From: Rhopalosiphum padi | Taxonomy: Eukaryota; Arthropoda; Insecta; Hemiptera; Aphididae | NCBI RefSeq assembly: GCF_020882245.1 | Contig: NC_083598.1 | Coordinates: forward strand, 11,215,178-11,279,177 | Direction: 5' to 3' | DNA: 64,000 nt | Shown here: positions 52,501 to 64,000 of the stretch, in pieces | Layout: each line of letters begins with the position of its first letter | How positions within the stretch are numbered: position 1 is the first letter of the stretch | Translations under genes and position numbers: made by a program | Notes under the pieces: model-generated | The model's input: only the letters and a program-made list of their open reading frames with translations | What the model was told of the DNA's origin: nothing | Database searches by the model: none

Positions 52501-55500
52501 TTCAAAAGTCTATTGACAATATCCAGAAATAAGTTTTTTTTAGAAACTTAAAAATGCAGGCATTTTCCATACCAAAGGGATAATACACAACATTATAAGA
52601 TTTCAAATTTCTAGTAAATTCTGAATACTGAAACAATACAATAAATAATTAATTCAATTGTAACAGATGAAGTGGAGATTTATATATTATAACTATATAT
52701 AACAATTAATAAAATCCAAAAAAAAAACTTTAAAACTGAATATAAATGAAAATGTATTTTTTACTAGTACGATACACATTGAACAGGCCTAATTAAATAA
52801 TTAAATTTTATGTTTATAAATTATTATAGTATTTATGTATATGAGCTTGCTTATTGTTGTTGTTGGAGTAATAAATTATAATTTTAAACGGTTAAATGTT
52901 TTTAGTTGGCTTATAATTTTCCTAATAGTATATAATTTTGTTTATTATATTTGGGGAAATTTCAGTATTATTTCGTTATGTTATTATGTTGTCAAAATTA
53001 ATATTATTTAATATGTTGAAAATAATAATAATTACAATAAATCAAAAATAAATGTTTATTTTTTTATTCATAAATAAATATTGATCTACAAGATAATTTG
53101 GTTTTGATTAGTGCGATAATATAATAATTATAAATAAACACCAACGTTTGACTTGGCACACCGATTGATTATTATTGGATTACACGGAATATTATAACAT
53201 TAAATAACTATGATTTGAGATCGTAATTTATTCGATATTTTGAACCGGTTTCGATAATTGCTGGGTGTACGCACCGAAAGGAAAACAATGGGATGAATGA
53301 TGTCAGAAATATTGTGTTAGTATTTTTTCTAACGAGACGAATATCGAACATGCATACATTAAGATTATAATCGTTATTCAAGCACAGATTAATTTAAACG
53401 ATTATTGATCATACCTTTTTTTTGTTGTATAATGTTATGAACTAATTCGAGTTTGTATCCATTAATTCGAGTGTAAAGAAAACAGTACATTATTATCACC
53501 GAGAGTACACGTCTAGTCATATTATCGGTCGTGTTCTCTTGTACTATAATGTATATCACATAGTGAACCATATAAAATTGATTAATATTTACGATATTGT
53601 ATTTTAAAATGTTTATTCTGATTCGTTTATCGATATTATCATAAAACTTAAAACTTAATTTTTTGTAACGATGACAAGTATAATTTTTTTTAAATCGTGT
53701 GTGTGAATTCATCAGTATATATGTTTTAGTTTATCAACTAATGTAGTTGATATTTATGTTATAAATTGTGTAAGTACCAAGGCGTATTAATAATTCAGTT
53801 ATTACTTTGAATGATAAGAATAATATTGTACGTTAAATTGTTGTACACGCCATATTTATTATAGCTAATAATAAAATAAATTATTCAAAATATACGTTAA
53901 ATTATTATTATTCAGTAAATTAAAAATTAATTATGGTGTAACGTTTGAAAATAACATGAGACGCTGACATGTCATAAATGGTAATAGTCATCCACCGGAA
54001 CAGAATTGACTATGATTCGTTATAATATATATATAATTATGATTTCAAAACCATCCCATTATATCGACCATACCTGTCTATTTGTGATCTAATAAAATTG
54101 TAATGCAGAAAGACTTGAACACAAGGCACATCACGCCCAGTATTTCATTTATTATTATTCTTTTATTCAAATTGAATAGTAAGTACCTATGCATTTCCGT
54201 TGCAAACATTGAGCCGATTATTTTATAAATAAACACACTGTAAAATCGATACTTATTACTTAACACGTCCAATGTGAACATCGAAATCATAATGTAATAG
54301 AAACTCGTATTGCTGTTTTTACGCATCCATTCGATAAAACGACTTGTGAACAAAAATATCATTAAAACAAGGGAACTATAAGGATAAATTAAACAATTAA
54401 AAATCACTGCTTACTGTGTTTTAAAAACGGAAAATGCGTTTAAAATTCAAAACAACGTTTTTAAAAACTCACACGGGACATAAATATACCTATTAATTAT
54501 ATTCTATTTTTTCTTATTACGTACGAGTGTTGCACGCTGTCATATCTGCCAATACTCATAAACTTTACTGACATGGGTAACCTCGGGCATTTTTACTACA
54601 TACATGTTGGGGTCAACAGCGTTGTTGAATAATATCATCGTTTATTTTGTTTGTACTTAATATACGTTCAAATAGAAAATGCTTTAAAACCGAAATTATT
54701 ATTTTTTTTTCATAAGAACACGGTCAAGGAAAATATATCCATAAATATTAATCAATTATTGATTTTTTTTCTTCTATTACTTTTAGACAATAAACCAACA
54801 AAGGATATTCTTAAATTAAACGAAAATAATAAAACAAATCGATTGATTTGTCTAACCCTTTTTAGGAAATGAGTAACATAAAAATATTTTATTGGCTTAT
54901 CGAAATGATAGTAATTCAATGCTCGAAAAACAGTGGTTCACGGTTTTAACTATACCTGTAACATAATATTAATGATTATGAGTTATAATAAAATTAATTA
55001 CCTGTTATTTTATATTAAGCCGATATTGTACCACTGAGTTAAATAATTACGCAATTTATTTCGTTCATAATAATATTATGACAGAATGTTAAAATAACAT
55101 GAAACATATTATATTCTACCAAATTCAACTATATTATTTCTAAAATTATAACGATTTGTCTGTCGATATCAAAAATATATTTTAGTTATATACCTTTATA
55201 CATAAAAATTTCGTGTACGACGGGTTAGGTTACCGATTTTGATGAAATTACGACTAATGTGTGTGATTTGGTCTCTAAAATAAGATTGAATAGTAATAGT
55301 TTTTATACCGATTACTGAACTCAACATTATCTCTTTATTATGTTTGGGGTTGTGCAATAATGATTAACGAATAATACATAAAGGGTTAATCGATTGAAAA
55401 AATGCAATGCTGGACGGAACAGTTACGTAAAGTTGATACGTCAGAACTAGGAAATATCATCAATACACCAAATCAAAAAAACTAATAATATTATTTATTT

Positions 55501-57887
55501 TCACGCTAAATATTAGAATTAGGCAACCGAATTTAACATAGATGTTTTGTACGGGTAACGAAGGGCTCGGAGTTTAGTTTGTGTGTATATAATATTAATA
55601 TAATTATTCTTAAAAATAAAAATAGATTATACAACTAGTAATAAGTTGCTTTAATTGATTCATCAATAATATGTTGAAATATATTTTATTCATTTATTGA
55701 TAACAATTTTTACTATAAAATAAATTATAAATAATATTATAATATTATTTGGTATTAAAAATTAAAAAAACTTGCTAAAGCTTATACCATATCATACTCT
55801 TATATGGTTGTGACTTATATAGATGGAAATTTCAAATTAATGTAATGGTAAAATGTCGCATTATAATTAATAATATAATACACTCCAGTATTCAGAGATC
55901 ATATTAATTTATTGTTAAAATGTAAAACAATACAAGACAACACATAAAAAAGAATAATATAAAGAATAACATGATTATTTAAAACAAATTATTTAAAACC
56001 AGTGTAACACAAATTAATTTTTAATTCTCAAGGCATGTGAGGTTATAAATACTAATTTACAATTAAATAAAAATTGAATAAATACATACTTAACTATAGT
56101 TTTTAAAAGTATTATATAATATCAAGCAGTAAAACTGATTGCATTTAGTCAAATAAATAAAATTAGATTATTCAATATATTACTCAACAAATAAAAAACA
56201 TTTCAAATATTTAAAAAAAAAGCATTGTTGAATAGAGTCTATTCAATTATTAAATAAAAATTTAATTTTTTGATAGTTGATTGTTGATTGTATATTAAAG
56301 TAAGCCCTAAAGCTGTTATGATGTAATAATAAATGGAATGAATTATATAGCTGCGTGTAGTTTTTACTCTATGTTTTAAACTAAATTAATATTCAATAAA
56401 TAAATTTAAATTTTAAACCATAAAGAATTAAATAATTTTAATTCTGAATTTGTAAGTGTTGTATCAATATCCGTATTTTATAATGATATAGAAATATTGC
56501 AAATATTTCATATAGCTGTATTCGATTTGTATGCAAATTAATGTGAAATTTTTTTTTGACTTGTACAAAACTAGATATGATAAATATAACTGGCTGCTAT
56601 TAGTTTTTTAGGAATTGATTATAATCCAATTATTGCACTTATTTTTTACTCATTTTATAAACTATTAAAATTACTTATCTCATAACTTTAATATTATTTA
56701 AAGTTATTGAAGTAGGTTAATACATTTAACATTCAGCTTAAACATAATAAAATATTTTTTTAAGTATAGAATTATACAAAGTCAATATATAATATGTGTA
56801 TACGATTATAGTCATGAAAAAAATGAAATAAAAAATATTTGGTTTTCTGAAGAAATATAAAACAGTCTACATATTATTATTGATCAGATATTTAAAAAAT
56901 TCCAACGTCAAGAGTAGGAAATATTTATTAAATTTGTAGTTTATACAGTTTGCTAATATCGTTTGAATAAAACTTAATATTAGGTGAATACAAATGTACA
57001 TTAAATAAAACAAAAACTACATTTATTATAAAAATAATTATGTTTTATTAAATAAAATTATACATTAATAGTATTTTAAATTGCACGTAGACATTTTGTT
57101 TTAATACCTTTTGATATTATTTACAAATTAATTTAAATTTAATGTAAAACATAATATGACTGGAAATATAAAAGTTAGAAATATATTTATATGCAATTTA
57201 ATAAGATATAACCCCAATATTAACCAGCATTGCTACTTTTTTATGGTATAGATTATATTATACTTATAATATAAAATTTTTATAAAATAGGTAAATATGT
57301 ATTAGTTGTAAACGTTTTATCGTATTTGAGCTATAAAAAAAAAAAAAAATATGAAGGGTATCAATATTTTTATAAGACATATTGTAATATCGACAAGTAC
57401 GTTGTAGAAACAATAAAATATTAGAATTTTAAGGTATGTCGTACATATTAGTGATAAGTAAATTTCAAATAGGCACACGAGCTTTTTTAATAAAAAATAA
57501 TATAAGTGTATTTTTCTTTCATAAGACCTTAACGACCTTTGTAGTAACCTTGTATTTGTTTGACATTTAAAAAAATATATTTTCTAAGCACCCACTAGTA
57601 TTCTAGTGATTTATTTTCACATATTAAAAAGATACCAAGAAATACGTACGATATATATTTATAGTCTATGTAATATCCGACGACCGTCCAATATATTGCG
57701 AGTTAATAAATAACGTGACGACAAAGCTGCATAGCATGTTCTATGTTCGCAATATTTCAAATTCGATTTAAAGATTTTAACACAAAGGAAAAGAATTCAA
57801 ACACTAATAAAAAGAAAGAATTATCGTGTTATTGACATGTCTTTTGAATAAATATCATAAATTACTTAACGTATATTATATAGATAG

Positions 57888-58115
57888 TAGGGGTAGTCAG
57901 CTTGCAGATTGTAAGCCACATGCGGTATACGTCTTATTTATAAAGTAAACATTTACCTATTATTATTATTATGAATTTTATTTTATTTTTTGATATTTAA
58001 CTATAAAAAATTTCAAATTATATATAATGTATCTATAAATAATAAATATTTTAGATATTGATATCATTCTATTTATCCGTGCGGTCCGCGAATATTTTCA
58101 TGTTGTCTACCCCTG
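57888..58115. mobile_element. hAT-type miniature inverted-repeat element (MITE-like)
   Basis: The left end reads TAGGGGTAGTCAGCTTG and the right end, read inward on the opposite strand, is CAGGGGTAGACAACATG. They are near-identical terminal inverted repeats of the CAGGGGT type seen in hAT transposons. Both inner parts contain GC-rich words (gccacatgcgg and gcggaccgcacgg read inward). The 228-bp body has no coding capacity. The flanking octamers are atagatag (57880-57887) and atatatag (58116-58123), matching at 7 of 8 bases, as expected for an hAT 8-bp target-site duplication. It would depend on a transposase made elsewhere. Confidence 0.72.
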
Positions 58116-60939
58116 ATATATAGGTGCCTACAATATACAACATACTACGTGTGTGTTAAATTGTAAATGCAGTTAAAATATAATTATAATAATTTAGTCT
58201 CAAGATTATAAAGAAGAACTTAATATGATGAAATTAATTTATTTAACAGTATAATTTTATACTCTTGAGTCTGTCATACGCCACTAATATGAAACAAAAC
58301 TTGAGATAAAAATAGTATTCTTTACTGTCTATATAATGAACATAACCAACTTTAAGTGATATGAAAAATATTATTAACATGTATACTGAAAATATACTCG
58401 TTGAATTTAAAAATAATTTAACCATCGAAAGAGAAATATTTATGTATAGAAGATAAAACCAGATCATTCAAATACTAAAATATCACCTAATTTATAATTT
58501 TTAAAACAATTATGTTAGAGAGGTAACCTCATCTATAATAAAGGAAAATTAAGTACCAATATTTTACCAACAGTTAAAAATTCCATTAGGTAAAATAAAG
58601 AATATAATAATAATATTAAATCACATATTATGATACTCGATTCAATTATTAAGCTTTCTTCAAAATATAAAAATTGTATTAAGTTAGTAATTTATAATTT
58701 TGATTATGATAATATTGAAACTTATTTACGCACGTCTTTCAATATCTAAACATGTCCATAATAGGCTATAAAATATAATCATAAAATGATGAATGATATT
58801 ACACATATTCTTATATCTTACTCCAACAGCATTGTAAACATCTGTGCATTGCCAAGTAAATCACTAGCGTCTGTTGTTTCACTGTATTTAGTAACGAATA
58901 ATAATTGTTACCTTTCGTCTAAAATAAAAATACTTATAATTTAGTACACACAAAATAATTCTTATTAACTCAACAAAAGTAGCTTAAGTTTTAACTTTTT
59001 CTAATATGAACATTTTATAATTTATAATGGGTATTATTTAATTTACAGCTTGAATTTTTGTATTTAAACAATTGAACATAATAAAATACCTGTAATTTTA
59101 TGCTGTATTGCAAATATTTTTATTGTAAAACATAAGATTTATTTATCTTGAATGATTTTACATAGTATATAATATACGTATCATATTTGAATAGATTTCA
59201 GTACCTAAGTAACTGTTATTACAGTATGGAAATGTTGTGTTTTAGAGAATATTTAATAATGCCGTTAGTAATATTCTGACATCTAGAGTTATGTATACAC
59301 AATTCAGAAATGACGAGAAAATAGGTGTAATTTTTCCCATATAGAAATGAATTATGCAAACTGTAGACAAGTATTATATTAATGTCTCTTAACTATAATT
59401 TATAGTTGTCATATTTTGTTTTGTTTATTATAACTTATGAGATAAATAGAATAAAAATAAAATAATTTCATAAGATACGTGTAAATTCAAAATCAAAATG
59501 TTTGTTATGAAATATTATATTTATAATTGAATCAACCAACTTTATAAATAACTGATATGATTCGTACAATATATTTTAGCGCCGAGAACTTTATCGGCGA
59601 TTTAGTAACTCCTCCAGGCTTCAAGTTATTATAATAACATACCTCTGAAATGTATGTAGTTATAGTAAAATCGATACTTATAACTGAAGACGTATATTCT
59701 GTCGATAATAAAAAAATATGGAAAGCAAAAGAAACCTCAGAAAAATCGGATACTCGAGAACGTCATAAAAAAATATCATAATAATAATATATTCTTAGAA
59801 TTACGAGAGAAAAATATAATACGTGTGTCTGGCGATGGGTACAAGGAACTAATAAACTTTATTGTATGCCACGGGACAGACATAGTACCAATTCAGTATG
59901 AATATTGTAAAGACAAAGTGTCGGTAAACGAGTGTATATAATAATATTACACACATACACATAATTATAATTATATGTACCTGTGCTAGTCATTATACGT
60001 GTGCGCGCATGAATGTCGCGTGACGAAGACGCGTGTCGAGGGCGGGAATCTTCGAAAGAAATAAACTATAAGTATACGTCATGTTATGTTAGATATGTAT
60101 TTTTGTCACATTAATTTATAGTAAAACGTGGGGCGATGTACATTAATGTATTATGTCTTGGCATTGTACGGCGAAATAATAAAAAAAACAATGTCGTTTT
60201 TAAGGAATCATTCTATTTGTCTCGGCGTGACTAAATAAAAGTCTAGCCAAGTTTAAAAAATAAATTCTAGACATTTTATCAAATTCCAACTGTGTATTGG
60301 GCTGAGGGAAGAAGCCTCTTTTTTGTGAAATATTTCTAACCCTTTTTTTACTGGTCGAAGATAATGCATAAAATAGAACGTACGATGATGTCGATCCTAA
60401 AAAAAAAAACTCGACTATTGGCTTTCATAAAGATAATACGTAAGAAAGTACAAATAATCGACTTGTAATAGGTATTAATAAGTAGATCGACAGCAGAACT
60501 ATCATCATCGTGTAACCAAATATCAAACACAAAATCTTCGATCGCTTACGAATATCAAACGTGTATACGCGCGTATGGGCTGATTATAATAACCGCGTGA
60601 GCCTCACGAAATATTAAAAAAAATATTTCGGAATATCACCGCGTGCCATCATTCATCAGCGATTCGCGCGATCCTTGGCCTGCAAGACGGCCAGATCATT
60701 ACTCATTCGCGTAACAACGTATTATATTACGAAATTTCTAAAAAAAAAAAACGATTACACGCGAGTAATAACATATAAACCGCGAAGACTATTAAAGTCG
60801 TCGCGCGCATTGCCGGACTCGGCCGCTAAAAAGTCGTAAACTTAGCCGTTGTGGGCTGGACAGAACCCTTTGATCATCCGTGTATAGGGACAATAATATT
60901 TATAGTGTTTAACGATACGTCGAAACGCGCGTGACTTAC

Positions 60940-60944
60940 GTCAT
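60940..60944 (-). CDS. Mp: Multiplexin (collagen XV/XVIII-like), first coding exon: start codon plus two bases
   Basis: The coding part of this exon is only ATG AC, followed at once by a good donor (gtaagt, starting at 60939). The two bases after ATG combine with the first base of the exon at 38480 to make a Thr codon, so the protein begins Met-Thr-Trp-Thr-Leu-Ile-Val-Val, a typical signal-peptide start. The ATG context has a purine (G) at -3. The start was chosen because it sits directly in front of the hydrophobic core and the spliced frame then stays open for 210 codons. The exon must also carry a 5'UTR reaching into the GC-rich island upstream; its 5' end is unknown. The frame stays open upstream of this ATG, so a longer N-terminus cannot be excluded from sequence alone. 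The splice pairing is inferred, without transcript evidence. Confidence 0.72.
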
Positions 60945-61030
60945 GTCTCGGCGGCGGTGCACGTGCGCCTGAGACCACGTGTTGGCCGGCCGGCCGGTGG
61001 AGGCGACGAATTCGGAGGTGAAGGTGTGGC

Positions 61031-61059
61031 GGTGGTGGTGGTGGTGGTGGTGGTGGTGG
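61031..61059. repeat. (GGT)n repeat in the multiplexin 5' region
   Basis: Twenty-nine bases of near-perfect GGT repeat end about 90 nt from the start codon, upstream on the minus strand (CAC-rich there). If transcribed it lies in the 5'UTR. It encodes the polyhistidine-like stretch in the frame open upstream of the start codon. Confidence 0.95.
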
Positions 61060-61074
61060 AGATAGATGTGGTGT

Positions 61075-61095
61075 CGGCGGCGGCGGCGGCGGCGG
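61075..61095. repeat. (CGG)7 repeat in the multiplexin 5' region
   Basis: A perfect 21-base CGG repeat lies next to the GGT repeat, probably in the 5'UTR. On the transcript strand it reads CCG. Confidence 0.95.
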
Positions 61096-61445
61096 TGCGC
61101 CGAAGACGTTATTTCTCCGCACGCGATACGTATAGTCCCTTCGGAGGGCCGCGCTTGCGCGATAGCGATCGACAAGACTGTGTGTGTATGCGCTTCAAAA
61201 ACAAAACAAAAGCTGGCGAGAAAACTTCGGCCGGAGACGCGCGGACGACGGACAGGGACAGTGCGAGTGGGACGCGCACAGAAACACGGCGGGTGCGCGG
61301 GTGGGTGTGGACACGAGGAGAGGGCACTGCGAGACGACGGCGACACGACGACGACGACGGCGACGGTGACGACTGCGATACGGTACGCGGCGGGCTGCGC
61401 AGCACACGGCTTCACCACAATACAACACGTCGATAGTTTGCCGGC

Positions 61446-61451
61446 AACTGA
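61446..61451 (-). promoter_or_regulatory. Candidate initiator (Inr) element TCAGTT
   Basis: On the minus strand the bases read TCAGTT, matching the arthropod initiator consensus, with A+1 at 61449. Using it would give a 5'UTR of about 505 nt before the splice donor and would exclude the two in-frame upstream ATGs at 61556 and near 61484. No matching downstream promoter element is seen at +28 to +32. A six-base match can occur by chance. Confidence 0.2.
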
Positions 61452-61462
61452 GAGCCGACCGA

Positions 61463-61512
61463 TACACACACGCACCGCACACATACACACACATACGCAC
61501 ACGCACACGCCA
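61463..61512. repeat. Impure CA-rich repeat in the promoter island
   Basis: A run of CA dinucleotides is broken by CG and TA steps. On the minus strand it is GT-rich. It lies just upstream of the candidate initiator. Confidence 0.85.
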
Positions 61513-61928
61513 GACCCACCGCCGCCGCCGACGCCGCCGCCGCCGGAGCCGAGCACGCGGTCCTATACGCGCCTCCGCCGCCGCCCCGCCGCCGTATCGC
61601 AGTCGCTTACACCGTCCCTCGGCAGCGGCGACGGCGGTGGCGGCTACCACCCCGTGTGTCGTTAACACCCGACACGCTCGAAAACTGTTTACGAAAACGA
61701 AGAAATCCGTTTTTCCGCTTCTCACACATCGTCCCATCGCCGGCACCCGCGAAACGTCTCGCCAACGCACCCCTCCGCCGCCGCCTCAGTACACACGTGC
61801 AGTATTAATATATCGTATGCCATTCTCGACGACGTTTCCAAACCAATCGCCGGCGGCATTTGACACGTGTATTCGATGCGGTCGTGTCGTGTTGTAGACA
61901 CCGTGCGGACGACACGCGGCATAACGTC

Positions 61929-61952
61929 GTGTGTGTGTGTGTGTGTGTGTGT
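61929..61952. repeat. (GT)12 microsatellite in the promoter island
   Basis: A perfect 24-base GT repeat lies about 1 kb upstream of the start codon. Such repeats may form alternative DNA structures and vary in length. Confidence 0.95.
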
Positions 61953-62399
61953 CGAGTGCGCCGAGTCGGTCGGGCGAGTTCGTGAAATTAACGTGTTCCG
62001 CGAGTTATCGTGCAAACGTGTATAGGTACGACAATAATATCACGAGGACTAGACGGTTAAACCAAAAATTAAAAGAAAACGATTTTTTTCTCGCTTTTTA
62101 ACAGGTAGTCGATAGTAGTTGTCGACCAGTCTGCCTTTGTACACACACGATCGTAAGGTCCGGCGGATTCTGCGATTTTACAACGGTTTCTAATCGATGA
62201 CCGCCACCCACGCAGGCCGATCCGGTTTTAAGACGAATATAATAATAAATAAGTAATGCACTAATGAGACATTCAACAAGTGTTCGTGTCGCAATAACCA
62301 CCGATGTGGCGTCGTTTACAAAAACGTTTCGACTTTACAATCTCCACGTAGAATACGTTCGATGCGCCACCTGATATCCGTCGCGTGTCGCATACTCGT

Positions 62400-64000
62400 T
62401 AACCAAAAATATTATAAGTTTTTCACTGATCGAATAATATTGTTATCATGAATTAATTATTAGATAAACGTTTTAACATTGAACATTCGACGGCGTTTAA
62501 ATAAATTTGGAAATATCGAAATCGATAAAAAAAAAAAACAAAATCAAATGGAATGGAATTATAATAATATTATGTTACAACATATACATTATGCACGTAA
62601 CAGAAGAGACAACACGCCGAAATATTAGAAATCTAATTCGTATCTATAATCACGCGTTGGCTCGAACGGAATATTTTTATTTTTTGTGTTATGTCCACAT
62701 CGTATGTGAATCCATAATATTGAATTTTCTGAATATAATGTTGTAAAGATATCAATGAATACCTTTTGTTTTAACAGATACTTAGGAATAACACATTGTT
62801 AATAATATGTTCATATGAAAAGGTAAAGAGTGATCTACTGAATTATACCGCTTTTAGCGTGATGTTACCAAAATAATATAAAATATTTTTGGGACTGTTT
62901 TTGTTAGCAGTTTTATTTAATTTTTTTAGCTAGACAAAATGGACATGAGTATTACATTCTAAAACGTTGATGCTATACGTAATGTTACATATAGTAACGT
63001 TACCGTGTTTTACATGCATAATGTTATGCGTCTATGATGAAATTATTTATGTCTTATTATATACCTACACAATAATTTTATATTTGTGTCTATTTTTTTA
63101 GCTTAGTAATAATTTTTAGCAATAAACGCCGAATGTCGTTGTATCACAGTAGGTAGGTATGCTATTGGTACAAGTGATGTAGACGTTTGCGTTCAAAATT
63201 AATATTTTGACCTATATATCTTGGTTAACTATGATGGACACTAAGTACGTCTATGTTCAAAGTAAATCATCTGAATTCTACTTTATCCTTATAATTTTAT
63301 AAAGCTAACTAAAAAATAAAACCGGAACATATGGGTAAAAGTAAACAATTAGAGTCATGTTTGAAAAAAATACATAATACTATAGTATATGAGTACATAA
63401 TTTCAGTGGATATTTTTTTAAACTGTATGATAAGTATGAATTTTATTCTTTTTCATTCATAAATGATTAGTGAGGTGTTAAATAATTAATCATGTTTTGA
63501 CCCTATATGATCATTAATTTAAATTACCTAATCTCTTATTTTATAAGTTTTATCACATCAAATATTACAAGGTAGTTTTAATTCATACACAATAACTAAT
63601 TTTAAAATATGCTCTGCACAAATACATTCATATGATGTAATAGAAAAAAATTTATAGCACTTCCCCTAATTGTAATAAATTATTGAAATACGTTTTTAAA
63701 ATATAATTTAATACGAAAGTCAATTCTATCAATATAATGATATAAGTATAATACCAATGAAAGTATTTTATAGTAAATTAAAAACGCACTCGTAAGTATA
63801 TACTATTATGTATTACATACAGAGTACATGATAAAATATTATGCTCATCCTTTTTTTTCAATCATGCAATTATTCGAAATATGATTTTTCTCTTATTTAA
63901 ATATATTTAAAAACCATAATATGTTAATACGACAAATAATCATATTTTAAGATGATAAGTTTCCTTTTTTTTTTAATGTATTTTAGCAATCTGTTAATGT
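62400..64000. other. AT-rich upstream flank, nothing recognised
   Basis: Beyond the promoter island the sequence returns to AT-rich DNA with short homopolymer runs. An open frame of 79 codons at 62507-62746 on the plus strand has AT-driven composition and no family resemblance. I see no gene, repeat family or RNA here. Confidence 0.5.

Larger units (their letters stand above)
38481..60939 (-). other. Intron 1 of the multiplexin gene
   Basis: This 22459-nt intron splits codon 2 (phase 2), with a gtaagt donor and tttcag acceptor. Long first introns are usual for insect extracellular-matrix genes and often carry enhancers. It contains an hAT-type miniature element (57888-58115), GC-richer patches at 41880-42300, 47330-48050 and 49000-49560, and an unassigned 103-codon frame (41785-42096). 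All other stretches are AT-rich and featureless to me. Confidence 0.72.
60540..62400 (-). promoter_or_regulatory. GC/CpG-rich promoter island and 5'UTR region of the multiplexin gene
   Basis: About 1.9 kb is far richer in G+C and in CG dinucleotides than the surrounding AT-rich DNA. It contains the start-codon exon at its low-coordinate end and runs upstream past 62 kb. It is packed with trinucleotide and dinucleotide repeats, which keep several frames open on both strands by chance. In insect genomes with AT-rich introns, such islands usually mark promoters and untranslated first exons. It should hold the 5'UTR and core promoter. A TCAGTT initiator-like motif on the minus strand is at 61446-61451, about 505 nt before the start codon. 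I see no TATA box in a suitable place. Transcription starts and extent are not determined. Confidence 0.6.

Noticed and set aside
60936..61770. Several long frames on both strands (159-206 codons), rich in Arg, His, Gly and Cys
   Set aside because: They overlap each other in GC-rich trinucleotide and CA/GT repeats, have low complexity and no family resemblance; the region fits a promoter and 5'UTR.
1..64000. CRISPR arrays, bacterial operons, tRNA or rRNA genes, endosymbiont or virus-derived genes
   Set aside because: There are no regularly spaced repeats, no dense bacterial-style ORFs, no tRNA with both boxes at proper spacing, and no viral domains in the open frames examined.

Overview
The window looks like nuclear DNA from an insect, most likely an aphid. 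It is very AT-rich with poly-A/T tracts, countless 'taatattat' and 'gtaggtat' words, short CG-rich islands, and short exons separated by introns of 4 to 22 kb with GT-AG ends. The aphid call rests on sequence texture and on dispersed repeats that resemble aphid repeats I remember; no search was run.

One protein-coding gene is clearly supported, on the minus strand. It is the 5' end of a multiplexin (collagen XV/XVIII family) gene. Four exons join in one open frame: 60940-60944 (ATG plus two bases, preceded by a 5'UTR), 38398-38480 (rest of the signal peptide), 21654-21889 and 17169-17474 (the thrombospondin-N/laminin-G-like 'TSPN' domain). Together they give 210 codons with matching phases at all three junctions: a secreted N-terminus followed by almost the whole TSPN domain. 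The last donor at 17168 is intact, but I find no further exon in the remaining 17 kb. The collagenous repeats, trimerisation region and endostatin domain should therefore lie outside the window, past coordinate 1.

Layout: 1-17168 is a fourth intron, not completed in the window, with a broken plus-strand ORF at 13.3-13.8 kb and a possible tRNA-derived SINE fragment at 8.1 kb. 17475-21653 is intron 3, with a probable dispersed repeat and a gene relic. 21890-38397 is intron 2, with an inverted-repeat transposon remnant and three CG-richer islands (26.3-27.35, 31.05-32.72 and 34.6-35.4 kb) that may be alternative promoters or enhancers. 38481-60939 is intron 1, with a small hAT-type element carrying an 8-bp target duplication at 57.9-58.1 kb and some CG-richer patches. 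60540-62400 is a strongly GC/CpG-rich promoter and first-exon island full of trinucleotide and CA/GT repeats. 62400-64000 is AT-rich upstream DNA with nothing recognisable.

I see no tRNA, rRNA, CRISPR array, bacterial operon, virus-like gene or convincing new biological system. The remaining open frames are mostly chance frames in AT-rich or repeat-rich DNA.
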